Notes under the pieces: model-generated | The model's input: the letters and a program-made list of their open reading frames with translations, nothing else | Database searches by the model: none | What the model was told of the DNA's origin: nothing | Part shown: positions 39,130 through 48,508 of the stretch, piece after piece | How positions within the stretch are numbered: position 1 is the first letter of the stretch | Layout: each line of letters opens with the position of its first letter | Position numbers and translations under genes: made by a program | Source of the DNA: Lachnospiraceae bacterium KM106-2 | GTDB taxonomy: Bacteria; Bacillota; Clostridia; Lachnospirales; Lachnospiraceae | Length of the DNA: 64,000 bases | Reading direction: 5' to 3' | Assembly: GCA_009731425.1 (NCBI GenBank) | Contig: AP018794.1 | Location: 2,735,960-2,799,959 of the forward strand

Positions 39130-39969
39130 TCAACCTTTTACAGCTCCTGATAAACCTTCTACATAATACTTCTGAGTAACAATGAATAATAACGCAATTG
39201 GAATGGATACACATACTGCGCCTGCTGTAAATCTTGTGAACCATGTCTGAACATATTCTTGTTGAACCATAGTCCATAAACCAATAGATACTGTATATCT
39301 TTCATATTTATCACCCATGATAACACTTGCGAAAATGTAGTCTAACCATGGTGCTGTAAATGAAGTTAAAACAGTGTAGATAACGATTGGTTTTGATAAA
39401 GGCATTGTAATTCTAGTGAATACTTGGAACTTTGTAGCTCCATCAATATAAGCGGCTTCATCGATTGCCTTTGGAATTGTATCAAAGAAACCTTTTGCAA
39501 TATAGTAAGACAAACCTGCACTACCGGAATATACTAAGATCAATGCGAATAAGCTTTGTGTAATACCGATTCCCTTTAAGATATAGTATACTGCGATCAT
39601 AGACATGAATCCTGGGAACATACCAAGGACTAATGCAACGTTCATTAATGGCTTACGTGCTTTAAATCTCATTCTTGATAATACGAATGAAACAGATAAA
39701 ACGAAAAATGTTGAAATGATGCAACAAAATACAGCTACGATAAGTGTATTCAAATACCATCTACCGAACATGAACTGAGTGTTATCCGTCCATAAACTGA
39801 TATAGTTACAGAATGACCATTTCTTTGGGAAGAAATAAGGGAAATAAGCTCCCTGCTCTTCATTAAATGACTGAGCAACTACCCATACGATTGGGATTAA
39901 CCAAACAATTGATAATGCAATCAATAATGCATGTGATAATATATCTTTCACTATTCTTTTTCTTTTCAT
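39130..39969 (-). CDS. malG: Maltodextrin ABC transporter permease MalG
   Basis: 279 residues with six membrane segments. The EAA loop is EAAYIDGATKFQVFTRITMPLSKP, which docks the ATPase. GLSGAVKG is the usual MalG C-terminus. Its start overlaps the malF stop by one base (TAATG). No MalK ATPase gene is in the window; a shared MsmK-type ATPase elsewhere would be needed. Confidence 0.95.
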   Translation of the reverse strand: MKRKRIVKDILSHALLIALSIVWLIPIVWVVAQSFNEEQGAYFPYFFPKKWSFCNYISLWTDNTQFMFGRWYLNTLIVAVFCCIISTFFVLSVSFVLSRMRFKARKPLMNVALVLGMFPGFMSMIAVYYILKGIGITQSLFALILVYSGSAGLSYYIAKGFFDTIPKAIDEAAYIDGATKFQVFTRITMPLSKPIVIYTVLTSFTAPWLDYIFASVIMGDKYERYTVSIGLWTMVQQEYVQTWFTRFTAGAVCVSIPIALLFIVTQKYYVEGLSGAVKG

Positions 39970-41363
39970 TATTGGAATCCCTCCTCATTCTTATATGAGC
40001 CAGTTCTACGATAAGTAATAAGTGATAATGTACCACTGATTACGAATACTAAGATACCGATAACGGATGCATATGAGTAATCGAAACTTGTTGTTGTTAA
40101 TTTATATAACCACGTTACAAGCAAATCGGTTGTACCTGACTGATAGTAATCAAGTGATGCTGGAAGACCACCGGTCAAGAAGTAAATAACATTGAAGTTA
40201 TTGATATTACCAATAAACTGTGTAATTAAATATGGAGTTGTTACAAACAGCATATATGGTAATGTGATCTTTACGAATATAGTAAATGCATTTGCGCCAT
40301 CTACTTTTGCTGCTTCATAATATTCAGCAGGAATGTTCTGTAAGATACCTGTTGTAATTAACATTGTATATGGAACACCAACCCAGCAGTTTACGATGAT
40401 TACTGTAACTCTTGCCCATGTGGTGTCTGTTAAAAATGGAAGTGGTTCTTTGATCCATCCCCAGTTCTGCAATAATACGTTAATAATTCCTGTTCTTTGT
40501 AACATATTGTTGATAACCAATAAAGAAACGAACTGTGGTATTGCAATCGTAAGAACGAAAATAGTTCTCCATAATCCTTTACAACGAGTTGTCTTTCTAT
40601 TAATTAACATGGCTAAAAGCATACCAAAAATATAGTTCAAGAAGGTAGCAAAGATAGCCCATACGATTGTCCAAATTAATATTGGCCAGAAGCTTTTACC
40701 TAACATACTTCCGGAGTTCAACATAGTTTTAAAATTACTGATACCAACCCAGTGGAACAAACTGCCTGGTGGTTGATGATCTTTATCGAAGTTTGTAAAT
40801 GCAATCATGATCATAAAAATGATCGGTAAAATATTAAACAGTAAGATACCAATTGATGGCAAGAACAATAAAGTTCTATGTAACTTACTATCTAAATGTG
40901 CTTTAATATCTTCTAAAGCACTTGGTAATTTCTTTCCATTTTCCTTCAATTCTTGAGCATTATAGGCTGCTTTCACACCTGCCTGCCATACGAAGATGAA
41001 ACAAGCGATTAAAAATACGGATACAACTCCTAATAATAAGATAATCATGGAGTTATCAAACGTCATTACACGATAAATTCCTTCAGATTCATCCCAAACT
41101 TGCTTTTGTGCAATCTTACCTAATGTCTTACATTGGGCAATACCACTGACACCTACTATTACCATATAGAAGATGAATCCAATTTCCATTGATAGGAACA
41201 TCAATCCTTTGAGGATCTGTCCTCTGACTATATTGGATAAACCAAGTACAAAAAAAGAAAGTTTTGTCCAAATATCGCCCTTGACAAACATTTCTCCGAT
41301 ACGTTTTAACCTACCCTTAGGTTTAGGATTTACACCTGTACTGTCCTTTTTTCCTTTAGACAT
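39969..41363 (-). CDS. malF: Maltodextrin ABC transporter permease MalF
   Basis: 464 residues. The C-terminal ~280 residues form the permease core with the EAA loop EAAKVDGANAFTIFVKITLPYM. The N-terminal ~180 residues add two or three extra hydrophobic segments and a charged linker (AYNAQELKENGKKLPSALED), giving a longer protein than most Gram-positive homologues, closer to E. coli MalF in size. AAAGGAGG precedes the ATG. It follows malE after a stem-loop. Confidence 0.95.
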   Translation of the reverse strand: MSKGKKDSTGVNPKPKGRLKRIGEMFVKGDIWTKLSFFVLGLSNIVRGQILKGLMFLSMEIGFIFYMVIVGVSGIAQCKTLGKIAQKQVWDESEGIYRVMTFDNSMIILLLGVVSVFLIACFIFVWQAGVKAAYNAQELKENGKKLPSALEDIKAHLDSKLHRTLLFLPSIGILLFNILPIIFMIMIAFTNFDKDHQPPGSLFHWVGISNFKTMLNSGSMLGKSFWPILIWTIVWAIFATFLNYIFGMLLAMLINRKTTRCKGLWRTIFVLTIAIPQFVSLLVINNMLQRTGIINVLLQNWGWIKEPLPFLTDTTWARVTVIIVNCWVGVPYTMLITTGILQNIPAEYYEAAKVDGANAFTIFVKITLPYMLFVTTPYLITQFIGNINNFNVIYFLTGGLPASLDYYQSGTTDLLVTWLYKLTTTSFDYSYASVIGILVFVISGTLSLITYRRTGSYKNEEGFQ

Positions 41364-41394
41364 TCATCAAAACCTCCTTTTTATAAGAATCCTT

Positions 41395-41436
41395 AAGTTT
41401 ATCCTTCCCCTCCTTAATAGGAGGGGATATAAACTT
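41395..41436 (-). promoter_or_regulatory. Intercistronic stem-loop between malE and malF
   Basis: Arms AAGTTTAT and CCCCTCC pair with GGAGGGG and ATAAACTT around TTAATA. There is no U-run, so it is more likely an mRNA-stabilising or processing hairpin than a full terminator. Such a structure would favour malE over malF, as in many binding-protein operons. Confidence 0.65.
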
Positions 41437-41454
41437 ATTGATCTTGAATTCTTA

Positions 41455-42750
41455 CTATTTAATTCCCTTTAAAATACCATCAACCATCTTATCAAGTTTA
41501 GCTTGCATATTGTCTTTTGTTACAGAGCCATCGATGATACCTGCACCTAAAGCTTGAGCTGGTGTCCAGAAGTTGTTCATCTGAGAAATAGAAGGTTGTA
41601 ATGTAGAGTATTGAAGTTGTTCGTTAATAGCTTTAACAGCTGGATCTGCTTTTGCTAACTTACCACTGATTGCTTTTGAAGTTGGAGCAATTGATTGTGC
41701 ATCAAGACGAACTTGTTGTGCTTCATCACTTGCTAAGTATTCAGCTAATGCTAAAGCAGCCTTTGGTGCTTTTGTCTGAGAGTTAACACCAACAACTTTG
41801 TATGATTTAAAGTTAGATAATTGAAGATCTTTACCACCCATTTTTACAGTTGGTAATTTAGCTGCTGCATAATTTTCACCTAAAGCTTTTTTATATGTAA
41901 CAGCGTCCCAAGTTCCTGAACATGTTGCTGCGATCTTTCCTTGTTGGAAAAGTTTCTTTTCATTGTTGTTTGTAATATCAAATACTTTTTTAGTTTTGTA
42001 TAAGTCTAATAAGTAATTACCTGCTTCTACGCCTTTTGCATCGTTGAAAGTACATTTCTTAGCATCTGTACCATCATCACCGAATAATTTATCGCCATTT
42101 GCGAAGAAGAATGCTGAGTTATACCAAGCATTATCAACATCGATTGCGAAGTTATATACACCTTTGTCAAATTTCTTTGCCATCATTGTATCTAATGATT
42201 TAACTTCATCTGCTGAGAACATGCTCTTATTGTAGTATAAGAACCATGAGTTTGCTGTATATGGGAAGCCATATAATTTATCTCCACTCTTAACAGCGGA
42301 AACTGCTTGCTCATCCATTGTCTTATTCATAGTAGCTTCTGCAGTTGGAGCAAGTGGATTTGTAATACCTGCTTCTACTAATCCTGCTAACTGATCTGTA
42401 GTATACATAAATACGTCAGCACCTGCAGCTGGATCTTTCTTTAAGTTCTTTAATGCATCACCTTCAGCACAGATACCAAATGTAAATTTAATATTCCATT
42501 CTGGATGTGCTTCATCAAACTTTTTACATAATTCTTTTAATACGCCCTCGCTATAAGAACCTACTTCTTTTTGATCATCTTGTGGAGACCATACTTTTAA
42601 ACTAATGTTTTCTACAGTCTTCTTATCATTAGATGTGTCTTTTGTTTTGGTTGATGCTGCATCATTATTTGATTTTCCACAACCAGCGAAACTAGTGATT
42701 ACCATTGCTGTTACAGCAAGTAAAGCAGTTGCTTTTTTCACTTTTCTCAT
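41455..42750 (-). CDS. malE: Maltose/maltodextrin-binding lipoprotein
   Basis: 431 residues. Lipoprotein signal (VKKATALLAVTAMVITSFAG, lipobox FAGC), then a Thr/Ser/Asp linker, then a family 1 solute-binding fold with KLYGFPYTANSWFLYYNKSMF and ATCSGTWDAVTYKKALGENY. It captures maltodextrins and feeds MalFG. First gene of the operon, directly behind the promoter and operators at 42866-42956. Confidence 0.95.
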   Translation of the reverse strand: MRKVKKATALLAVTAMVITSFAGCGKSNNDAASTKTKDTSNDKKTVENISLKVWSPQDDQKEVGSYSEGVLKELCKKFDEAHPEWNIKFTFGICAEGDALKNLKKDPAAGADVFMYTTDQLAGLVEAGITNPLAPTAEATMNKTMDEQAVSAVKSGDKLYGFPYTANSWFLYYNKSMFSADEVKSLDTMMAKKFDKGVYNFAIDVDNAWYNSAFFFANGDKLFGDDGTDAKKCTFNDAKGVEAGNYLLDLYKTKKVFDITNNNEKKLFQQGKIAATCSGTWDAVTYKKALGENYAAAKLPTVKMGGKDLQLSNFKSYKVVGVNSQTKAPKAALALAEYLASDEAQQVRLDAQSIAPTSKAISGKLAKADPAVKAINEQLQYSTLQPSISQMNNFWTPAQALGAGIIDGSVTKDNMQAKLDKMVDGILKGIK

Positions 42751-42865
42751 AAATTACCTCTCCTTTTTACAGTTACCTGCATGAAATTTATATAAGTTTT
42801 AATTCTTACCCCCGATGAGCCCGAATTAAAAATCATACCGTAATTTACCTATTCATAACTAAAAC

Positions 42866-42922
42866 ATTCCAAAATATTCGAAACAACCATCACGTATGTA
42901 TCTAAACATTTTCGAAACTTTT
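42866..42922. promoter_or_regulatory. Two operator-like boxes before malE
   Basis: AAAATATTCGAAACA (42871-42885) and AACATTTTCGAAACT (around 42905-42919) share an ATTTTCGAAAC-type core. They lie downstream of the -10, where repressor binding would block elongation or initiation. A related CGAAAA/TTTTCG pair lies at the regulator's own promoter. Confidence 0.5.
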
Positions 42923-42927
42923 ACTAT

Positions 42928-42956
42928 ATAATACCAACATCAATAACTAATGTCAA
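42928..42956 (-). promoter_or_regulatory. malE promoter
   Basis: TTGACA (42951-42956), exactly 17 bases, TATTAT (42928-42933) on the minus strand. It would drive the maltodextrin operon. Confidence 0.8.
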
Positions 42957-43035
42957 TGTGTTTTTGATAATTTTTTAGTAATTTTTTATAGAAACCTCAA
43001 TTATTAGTAATGTTAATATGTATAATATGTCATCG

Positions 43036-43094
43036 TTTACTTTTTTTAGCGAATATGATATAATCTATGAGTATCGAAAACTCAATAATTTTCG
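43036..43094 (+). promoter_or_regulatory. Promoter and operator of the LacI-type regulator
   Basis: TTTACT (43036-43041), 17 bases, TATAAT (43059-43064). An inverted pair CGAAAA (43075-43080)/TTTTCG (43089-43094) follows at the expected transcription start. This suggests autoregulation. Confidence 0.6.
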
Positions 43095-43183
43095 TAATAT
43101 TTTATGAGTTTTTTTCATAAAAGCAAATTTGCCCATATACATAGAACGTTTATGTTCGCAATTGCTTAATTTGGAGGAATAAT

Positions 43184-44179
43184 ATGGTCACAATTAAAGA
43201 CATAGCCAAACAATTAGGTATTTCTATTAGTACAGTATCCAAGGGCCTTAACGGCGCTAGTGATATTAGTGAAGAAATGAGACAATTAGTCTTAGATACT
43301 GCATTGGAAATGGGATATGTAACAAAAAACAAAAGACCTACCATTAGACATAAAGTAGCTATTATCGTTGAAAACATGGAATACGAAAATATTAATCAAT
43401 TCGGATACGAAATCATGACTGGTTTTCGTTTAGCAGCCAATGAGCAACAATATGAAGTATCCATTATTCCGGTTGATTTATATTTCCAAGCAAAACAATC
43501 CTATGATAACATGATGATTCAAAATGGTTATTCTGGAGCGTTTATCCTTGGTTTTGATCTAACTGATGTATATATTAATCAGCTTCAATCTACTACGATT
43601 CCGACTGTTCTCTTTGATAACTATATTAGTAATAAACATGTTGGATATATTGGAACAGACAATACAGCGGGAATTGATGCATTGATCCAGCATCTATATG
43701 ATCTAGGCCATCGTAATATCGCATTTCTAAATGGTGCAAAGCATAGTTTTATTACCGGGCGAAGATTTGACTTAATGCAAAAAGCAATGAAGAGTCTTGA
43801 TTTAGAAATCCCTAAAAACATGGTTGCTTATGGAGAATTTGATCCATCTACTGCTAAGAAATATGTAAATGACTTCATTAACAACGGTGCTACTGCCATC
43901 GTATGCGGTAGTGATCTGATCGCCTCTGGTGTTATTAATGAACTACATCGTATCGGGAAGCGTGTACCTGAAGAAATCAGTGTAACAGGTTTTGATGATC
44001 TTCCAATTGCAAAATATCTAGCACCGCCACTTACTACAGTTCGCCAAGAACGTTTTACACTTGGAAAATTAGCATTTATGCTTCTAACTAATTTAATTCA
44101 CAATATTTCAATTACAACCTTGTTGCTTCAATCCGAATTAATTGTTCGTGAAACTACGGGACCATGTAATCAGAAATAA
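43184..44179 (+). CDS. LacI-family regulator of the maltodextrin operon
   Basis: 331 residues. N-terminal LacI helix-turn-helix VTIKDIAKQLGISISTVSKGLNG with hinge, then a periplasmic-binding-like sensor domain (AGIDALIQHLYDLGHRNIAFLNG, ISVTGFDDLPIAKYLAPPLTTVRQ). TTTGGAGGAATAAT precedes the ATG. It is divergent from malE, so it probably controls the maltodextrin genes and itself in response to maltose or a derivative; repressor versus activator cannot be told from sequence. Confidence 0.93.
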   Translation: MVTIKDIAKQLGISISTVSKGLNGASDISEEMRQLVLDTALEMGYVTKNKRPTIRHKVAIIVENMEYENINQFGYEIMTGFRLAANEQQYEVSIIPVDLYFQAKQSYDNMMIQNGYSGAFILGFDLTDVYINQLQSTTIPTVLFDNYISNKHVGYIGTDNTAGIDALIQHLYDLGHRNIAFLNGAKHSFITGRRFDLMQKAMKSLDLEIPKNMVAYGEFDPSTAKKYVNDFINNGATAIVCGSDLIASGVINELHRIGKRVPEEISVTGFDDLPIAKYLAPPLTTVRQERFTLGKLAFMLLTNLIHNISITTLLLQSELIVRETTGPCNQK

Positions 44180-44180
44180 G

Positions 44181-44217
44181 AAAAAGCGAAGATTACTAAA
44201 TAATCTTCGCTTTTTTT
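44181..44217 (+). terminator. Terminator of the LacI-type regulator gene
   Basis: AAAAAGCGAAGATTA/TAATCTTCGCTTTTT, loop CTAAA, with T's on the plus strand, directly after the stop. Confidence 0.9.
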
Positions 44218-44298
44218 CGTATTCGGTATCGAAATCTTGCGCAACCTGCGCAACTTAAATATTTTCGAAAACAGCATATTTTTATCTCAGCTTCATCG

Positions 44299-44338
44299 AA
44301 AAAGGACAGGTCCCAATTTTTAGGATCTGTCCTTTTTT
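44299..44338 (-). terminator. Terminator of the L,D-transpeptidase gene
   Basis: AAAAAGGACAGGTCC pairs with GGATCTGTCCTTTTT (one G-U) around an AT-rich loop, 15 bases beyond the stop on the minus strand. Confidence 0.8.
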
Positions 44339-44352
44339 GTTATCTGTCTATC

Positions 44353-45966
44353 TTATTGTACTGCTACATAATAATTAGCTGTTGTAGTAGATGCAAATGT
44401 CTTATTTAAAATCTTTACTTCATATGTTACATGAAATACAACTTGATTGTTCTCTACTGCTCGTTGAATCTTTGCTGTAACCATACTCTTAGAAACAAAT
44501 TGATTTGTAAAGTCTTTACCATTTGCTGTAATCTTAACATTTTGTAATGCAAGATCGCTTGTCATCTCAGCTTCTGTATTAATGTTGATATTGTTTGCAT
44601 TCTTTGGTGCTACTGTAATATCAGAAAGAACCGTATAAACACTGCTTACGCTTGTCTTATTACCAGCTTTATCACTTACTGTATAGTTGATCGTGTAAGT
44701 ACCATTATTGTTATTAACTGCTTTTACAGTGATATTAGATTTCTTTAGCTTAGTTAAGTTATCACTTACTGTTACTCCTTCTAAAGCAAGTTTTGATACA
44801 AATGTATTATTTGCCATTGCTTCGTTGAATTCGTCACTAGAAATGATACGATCTTTATTTCCCTTAATTACTGGCGCTTTTCTATCAAGATAGAAACGTG
44901 CTGTTGCCGTCTTTGTCTTAATTCCAAGTGTTACTTTATAAGTAACCTTGTACTCAATATAATTATTCTTACTTGCAACTTTCTTATAAGTTACCTTAAT
45001 TTTACTCTTAGCAATCTTCTTGCTTCCTGATTTTGCGGAAACTCCCTTTAATGCAGTCTTCTTCATTTCAGAAGCTGATACTGTCTTAGGGAACTCTCTA
45101 TTTGTTACACCACTAATTACGATTGGATCTGGTTCTTGCTTGATCGTAATTGTTACTTTCTTTTTCGCAGTTCTACCTAATTCATCTTTCATTACATAAG
45201 TAATTTTATATTTTCCTGCTTTTTTATTGTTAACTTTACCTCGAACTTTTACTAGGTCAGTACGATTAAATCCTGTTGTATTATAAGCTTTTATACCATC
45301 TAATAAATTGATCTTTTCACCATATTCATAAGTTCTATTCTTTGCTCCTTTAATACTTGGCTTCTTATTATTAAAAGGATTAGCAGATTTTCCTGTATCA
45401 GATGGATCCCAGCGTGTCCCAGCTTTTAGCTTAATAGATTCTGGTTTTCCCAGTGGTCCAGGGTTACTACTATTATAAATCTTAACTGTCGTTCCAAGAC
45501 CGCAATGATCATAGATCCATTTTGCATCTTTTACGCTTAAGCGAATACATCCATGAGAACACATGATTCCAAGATTATTATATTGTCTCCATGCAAGATC
45601 ACTTGGACTCTTAGAATAATAGTATACAGAATGGAATAAAATATCTTTTACGATTCTAGTACAATATTGCCCCCAAACATCATCTAATAAAATTTTCCAT
45701 TCATATTTTTGCATTGTACGGAAGGTTCCTGTTGGTGTCTTTGCACCAGTAGAACAAGCCATTGCTTTAATTGGTTTTGTATATTCCCCATTCTTATCTT
45801 GTTCATAAATAGTAATACAGTTTTTAATTTTATTAACTTTTATGAGATAGGGTTTCTTAGTTGCAGCAGAAGCTTTTTGTCCATTAGTAAGAAGCATTCC
45901 GGCTACTAAAACAAATGCGAAAAAAACTCCAGCTATGTACTTGCTTAACTTCTTTTTCTGATTCAT
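44353..45966 (-). CDS. Secreted L,D-transpeptidase (YkuD) with Ig-like repeats
   Basis: About 537 residues. Signal peptide (KYIAGVFFAFVLVAGMLL ... QKASA). The YkuD catalytic domain follows: KNCITIYEQD, then LFHSVYYYS and GIMCSHGCIRLSVKDA, with the active Cys near residue 135. The remaining ~350 residues are three or more Ig-like/cadherin-like modules (GKYKITYVMKDELGRTAKKKVTI; GTYTINYTVSDKAGNKTSVSSVY). It would cross-link peptidoglycan outside the cell. GAGGAGAAATTAAG places the start at 45966; a longer frame to 46026 is unlikely. Confidence 0.92.
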   Translation of the reverse strand: MNQKKKLSKYIAGVFFAFVLVAGMLLTNGQKASAATKKPYLIKVNKIKNCITIYEQDKNGEYTKPIKAMACSTGAKTPTGTFRTMQKYEWKILLDDVWGQYCTRIVKDILFHSVYYYSKSPSDLAWRQYNNLGIMCSHGCIRLSVKDAKWIYDHCGLGTTVKIYNSSNPGPLGKPESIKLKAGTRWDPSDTGKSANPFNNKKPSIKGAKNRTYEYGEKINLLDGIKAYNTTGFNRTDLVKVRGKVNNKKAGKYKITYVMKDELGRTAKKKVTITIKQEPDPIVISGVTNREFPKTVSASEMKKTALKGVSAKSGSKKIAKSKIKVTYKKVASKNNYIEYKVTYKVTLGIKTKTATARFYLDRKAPVIKGNKDRIISSDEFNEAMANNTFVSKLALEGVTVSDNLTKLKKSNITVKAVNNNNGTYTINYTVSDKAGNKTSVSSVYTVLSDITVAPKNANNININTEAEMTSDLALQNVKITANGKDFTNQFVSKSMVTAKIQRAVENNQVVFHVTYEVKILNKTFASTTTANYYVAVQ

Positions 45967-46168
45967 CTTAATTTCTCCTCTTATTTTCCCTTTCATGATA
46001 CCTTTTTTACTATAACGATTCCGCAAATGACTGTCAACTCATTTACAAAAATATAACATATTCGTAATATTTTTCTTGTTTTCAAATAAGTTTGTTCCAT
46101 ATTTTTTCATGACCATGCATAAGATAGAGTAATCATAGAAAATTAGATCCTACTTATCAGGAGGTACT

Positions 46169-46774
46169 ATGCAGAATATCCTTAACTTAATCTACGAATA
46201 TGGCATGATTGCAATGTTTTTCCTTATCCTGCTGGAATATGCCTGCTTTCCGGTATCTAGCGAAATTGTTTTACCCTTCTCCGGAGCGGTTGCATCCATA
46301 CAAAACATCAGTTTTTTTGTCATCCTTCCTTTAAGTGTCCTGGCTGGTATTCTAGGAACCAGCATTTGTTATGTCATTGGACGATTAGGTGGCCCTCTCA
46401 TTATCAATAAGATCACAACTCGTTTTCCAAAATCACAGAAAGGAATTGATAACTCCTATGACAAGTTTGAGAAATATGGTGCTGTGGCTGTTTGCATTGG
46501 AAGGGTAATCCCGATCTGCCGGACCTATATTGCTTTTGTTGCAGGCGCGGTAAAACAGTCGTATCCAACCTTTTTCTTATCCTCTACTATGGGTATCACC
46601 ATTTGGAATATCATCTTAATCGGTATTGGATATCTCCTTCGAGAAAACTGGGGACTTGCAAAAAGCTATTATCAGGAATATAAGATCATCCTGCTACCTA
46701 TTCTACTATTACTTGTCATCTACATAATCTATAAGATCAAAAAAGCTCCAAAGGAAGAAAGTTCTAATTCATAG
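46169..46774 (+). CDS. DedA family membrane protein
   Basis: 201 residues, four to five membrane segments. Family motifs: FLILLEYACFPVSSEIVLPFSGAVAS, GTSICYVIGRLGGP, and FEKYGAVAVCIGRVIPICRTYIAFVAGAVKQSY with the conserved Arg-x-x-P-x-x-R. DedA proteins act in undecaprenyl-phosphate or lipid flipping and membrane homeostasis. CAGGAGG precedes the ATG. Monocistronic. Confidence 0.92.
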   Translation: MQNILNLIYEYGMIAMFFLILLEYACFPVSSEIVLPFSGAVASIQNISFFVILPLSVLAGILGTSICYVIGRLGGPLIINKITTRFPKSQKGIDNSYDKFEKYGAVAVCIGRVIPICRTYIAFVAGAVKQSYPTFFLSSTMGITIWNIILIGIGYLLRENWGLAKSYYQEYKIILLPILLLLVIYIIYKIKKAPKEESSNS

Positions 46775-46797
46775 TAGCCAACTTTCTTATCTGGAAC

Positions 46798-46938
46798 AAG
46801 AGTTTGGCTTGCCAAACTCTTAGCGCCGAACGCGATCACAAAGTGATAATCTCATTCCGCGTGAGTGCGCATCTTGGCTTTCTTATTTTTAGAAAGCCTT
46901 TTTTAATTTATAGGAGAATTTTCCTATAAATTAAAAAA
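46798..46938 (-). repeat. Interspersed structured repeat, copy 2
   Basis: Same architecture as 6865-7012: AAGAGTTTGG/CCAAACTCTT, GCGCCGAACGC, ATCAC/GTGAT, GCGTGAGTGCGCA, GGCTTTCT/AGAAAGCC, and an AT-rich terminal stem (AATTTATAGGA/TCCTATAAATT). The stem sequences differ from copy 1 but remain paired, while the unpaired strings are conserved. It abuts the U-tract of the truA terminator on the minus strand. Confidence 0.78.
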
Positions 46939-46970
46939 AGCTGTCGATAATCATATCGACAGCTTTTTCT
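46933..46970. terminator. Terminator of truA, bidirectional
   Basis: GCTGTCGATA (46940-46949) pairs with TATCGACAGC (46954-46963), loop ATCA. T-runs on both strands. It serves truA on the minus strand and dedA on the plus strand. Confidence 0.9.
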
Positions 46971-47713
46971 TAATACATTACTTCTTTTAAGAACAACCCT
47001 TGTGGTTCAGCGATTCGTTCTGCCTGGCTCATATCTTTTGTGTCGATCATTGTTTTTACATCTTCTGGTGTAATCGTTCCTAATCCTACATCATAGATTG
47101 CTCCGATGATCACCCTCGCCATATATGGCCAAAAGTCATCTGCATGAATTGTGATTGTTACATCATCCATATCCCATACGATATCTATATCAAAAATCTC
47201 CCTTTCAGTCGATTTCTTCATTCTCTTATTATAAGAAAATGCTTTTAAATCCTGTTTTCCGATCAGATATTTTGCAGCCTCTCTCATCTTTCCGATATCA
47301 AGGCGATGAAAACTATAATAATGATACTTTCTAGTAAAAACAGATTCTACTTCTGCCATACTGATACGATATTCAAATACTGCTGATTTTGCATTCAAAT
47401 CACTCTGAAAACGTGGCATTACATCATCAACCTGTAATACTGCAATATCTTTTGGTAAGTATCGATTTAGATAATGTTTGATCTCATACTCTTTCATATC
47501 AGACTCAGTTGTAAAGTTTGCGATCTGCTGTAACGCATGAACTCCTGGTTCCGTATTGATGGCACCTTTAAGAACAATTTTTTCTCCGGTCATTTTATCT
47601 AATACTTCTTCGATCTTCTCTTGAACGGATACTCCTTTTTTATTCGGTCCTGTCTTTTTAAATCCGGCATAACGGCTTCCATCATACTCGATGATTAATT
47701 TTATATTTCTCAT
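46970..47713 (-). CDS. truA: TruA-family tRNA pseudouridine synthase with altered active site
   Basis: 247 residues with the TruA fold: LIIEYDGSRYAGFKK, VQEKIEEVLDKM, LPKDIAVLQVDDV, SAVFEYRI and MARVIIGAIYDVG. The catalytic loop, normally G-R-T-D-A-G-V-H, reads INTEPGVHA: Arg is Asn and the catalytic Asp is Glu. Normal TruA makes pseudouridine at tRNA positions 38-40. With this change the protein may be inactive, weak, or act differently. A second, standard truA elsewhere in the genome is likely. AGGAAAGGCATGAAAC precedes the ATG. Confidence 0.8.
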   Translation of the reverse strand: MRNIKLIIEYDGSRYAGFKKTGPNKKGVSVQEKIEEVLDKMTGEKIVLKGAINTEPGVHALQQIANFTTESDMKEYEIKHYLNRYLPKDIAVLQVDDVMPRFQSDLNAKSAVFEYRISMAEVESVFTRKYHYYSFHRLDIGKMREAAKYLIGKQDLKAFSYNKRMKKSTEREIFDIDIVWDMDDVTITIHADDFWPYMARVIIGAIYDVGLGTITPEDVKTMIDTKDMSQAERIAEPQGLFLKEVMY

Positions 47714-47794
47714 GTTTCATGCCTTTCCTACGTAATTCATATTTTATTCTTTCTTCCTATGATAACAGTAATATTTACAAGACGTCAAGCCTCT

Positions 47795-48355
47795 CTATAT
47801 GGATATAATTCGAATAATTGCAATTAATAGGAGCATAAAACCCGAGATCAGGCCACACACTTTCTGACTCATTTTATTTACAAGACTGCAATGGCCGATC
47901 AAAACTTCTCCAATCGATAAGAAAAACACCTGCATACAGCCAACTGTAATAGGTATCAGCATACTATTTAGGCCAATGGTCGCTGCGCCAATTCCTGCAC
48001 TAATACTGTCAGCTGAAAGTGCAAATCCTAGGACAAATGCTTCCCATAATTCAATTTCTTTCGATTTATCAAAATCATATGTCGCTTCCTCACTTCCAAA
48101 TAACCCTTTTCGAATAAATTCAACTCCCATAAGTGCTAAAATCGAAATTCCTAATATATTTGCAACTTTAGATGGGAAAAACTCTAACATCATGCCCCCT
48201 AAAAATACTGCTCCAAACATTACTGCTGCTGATATCAAACCGATAATAAGTTTTGCCAGAAAAGGAACTTTGACTCCCTTTACCTTATACGAGATTCCGA
48301 TTCCCAACGCATCAATACTGACAGAAATCGAAATGACTAGTATGTTGAATAACAC
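47795..48355 (-). CDS. ytaF: Sporulation membrane protein YtaF (MntP-like)
   Basis: 186 residues, six membrane segments in two repeats. ISVSIDALGIGISYKVKGVKVP and GFALSADSISAGIGAATIG carry the paired D-x-(A/S) motifs of the MntP/YtaF cation family. KSKEIELWEAFVLGFALS fits YtaF rather than MntP. The start is GTG at 48355. YtaF is conserved in spore formers; its exact task is unclear, with manganese export proposed from homology. Confidence 0.88.
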   Translation of the reverse strand: MLFNILVISISVSIDALGIGISYKVKGVKVPFLAKLIIGLISAAVMFGAVFLGGMMLEFFPSKVANILGISILALMGVEFIRKGLFGSEEATYDFDKSKEIELWEAFVLGFALSADSISAGIGAATIGLNSMLIPITVGCMQVFFLSIGEVLIGHCSLVNKMSQKVCGLISGFMLLLIAIIRIISI

Positions 48356-48508
48356 AATATTAGCCTACCTATTCTTATTGTTACTATAGATTATGTTGGA
48401 ATGTCCTTAAAGTGACTAATTTTAAGACAAATTAGTGTTATAAATCAATCTACGGCTCATATAATTTTCTAAACGAAGATATTTGTCCGACTGATATAGG
48501 AGGTTATT

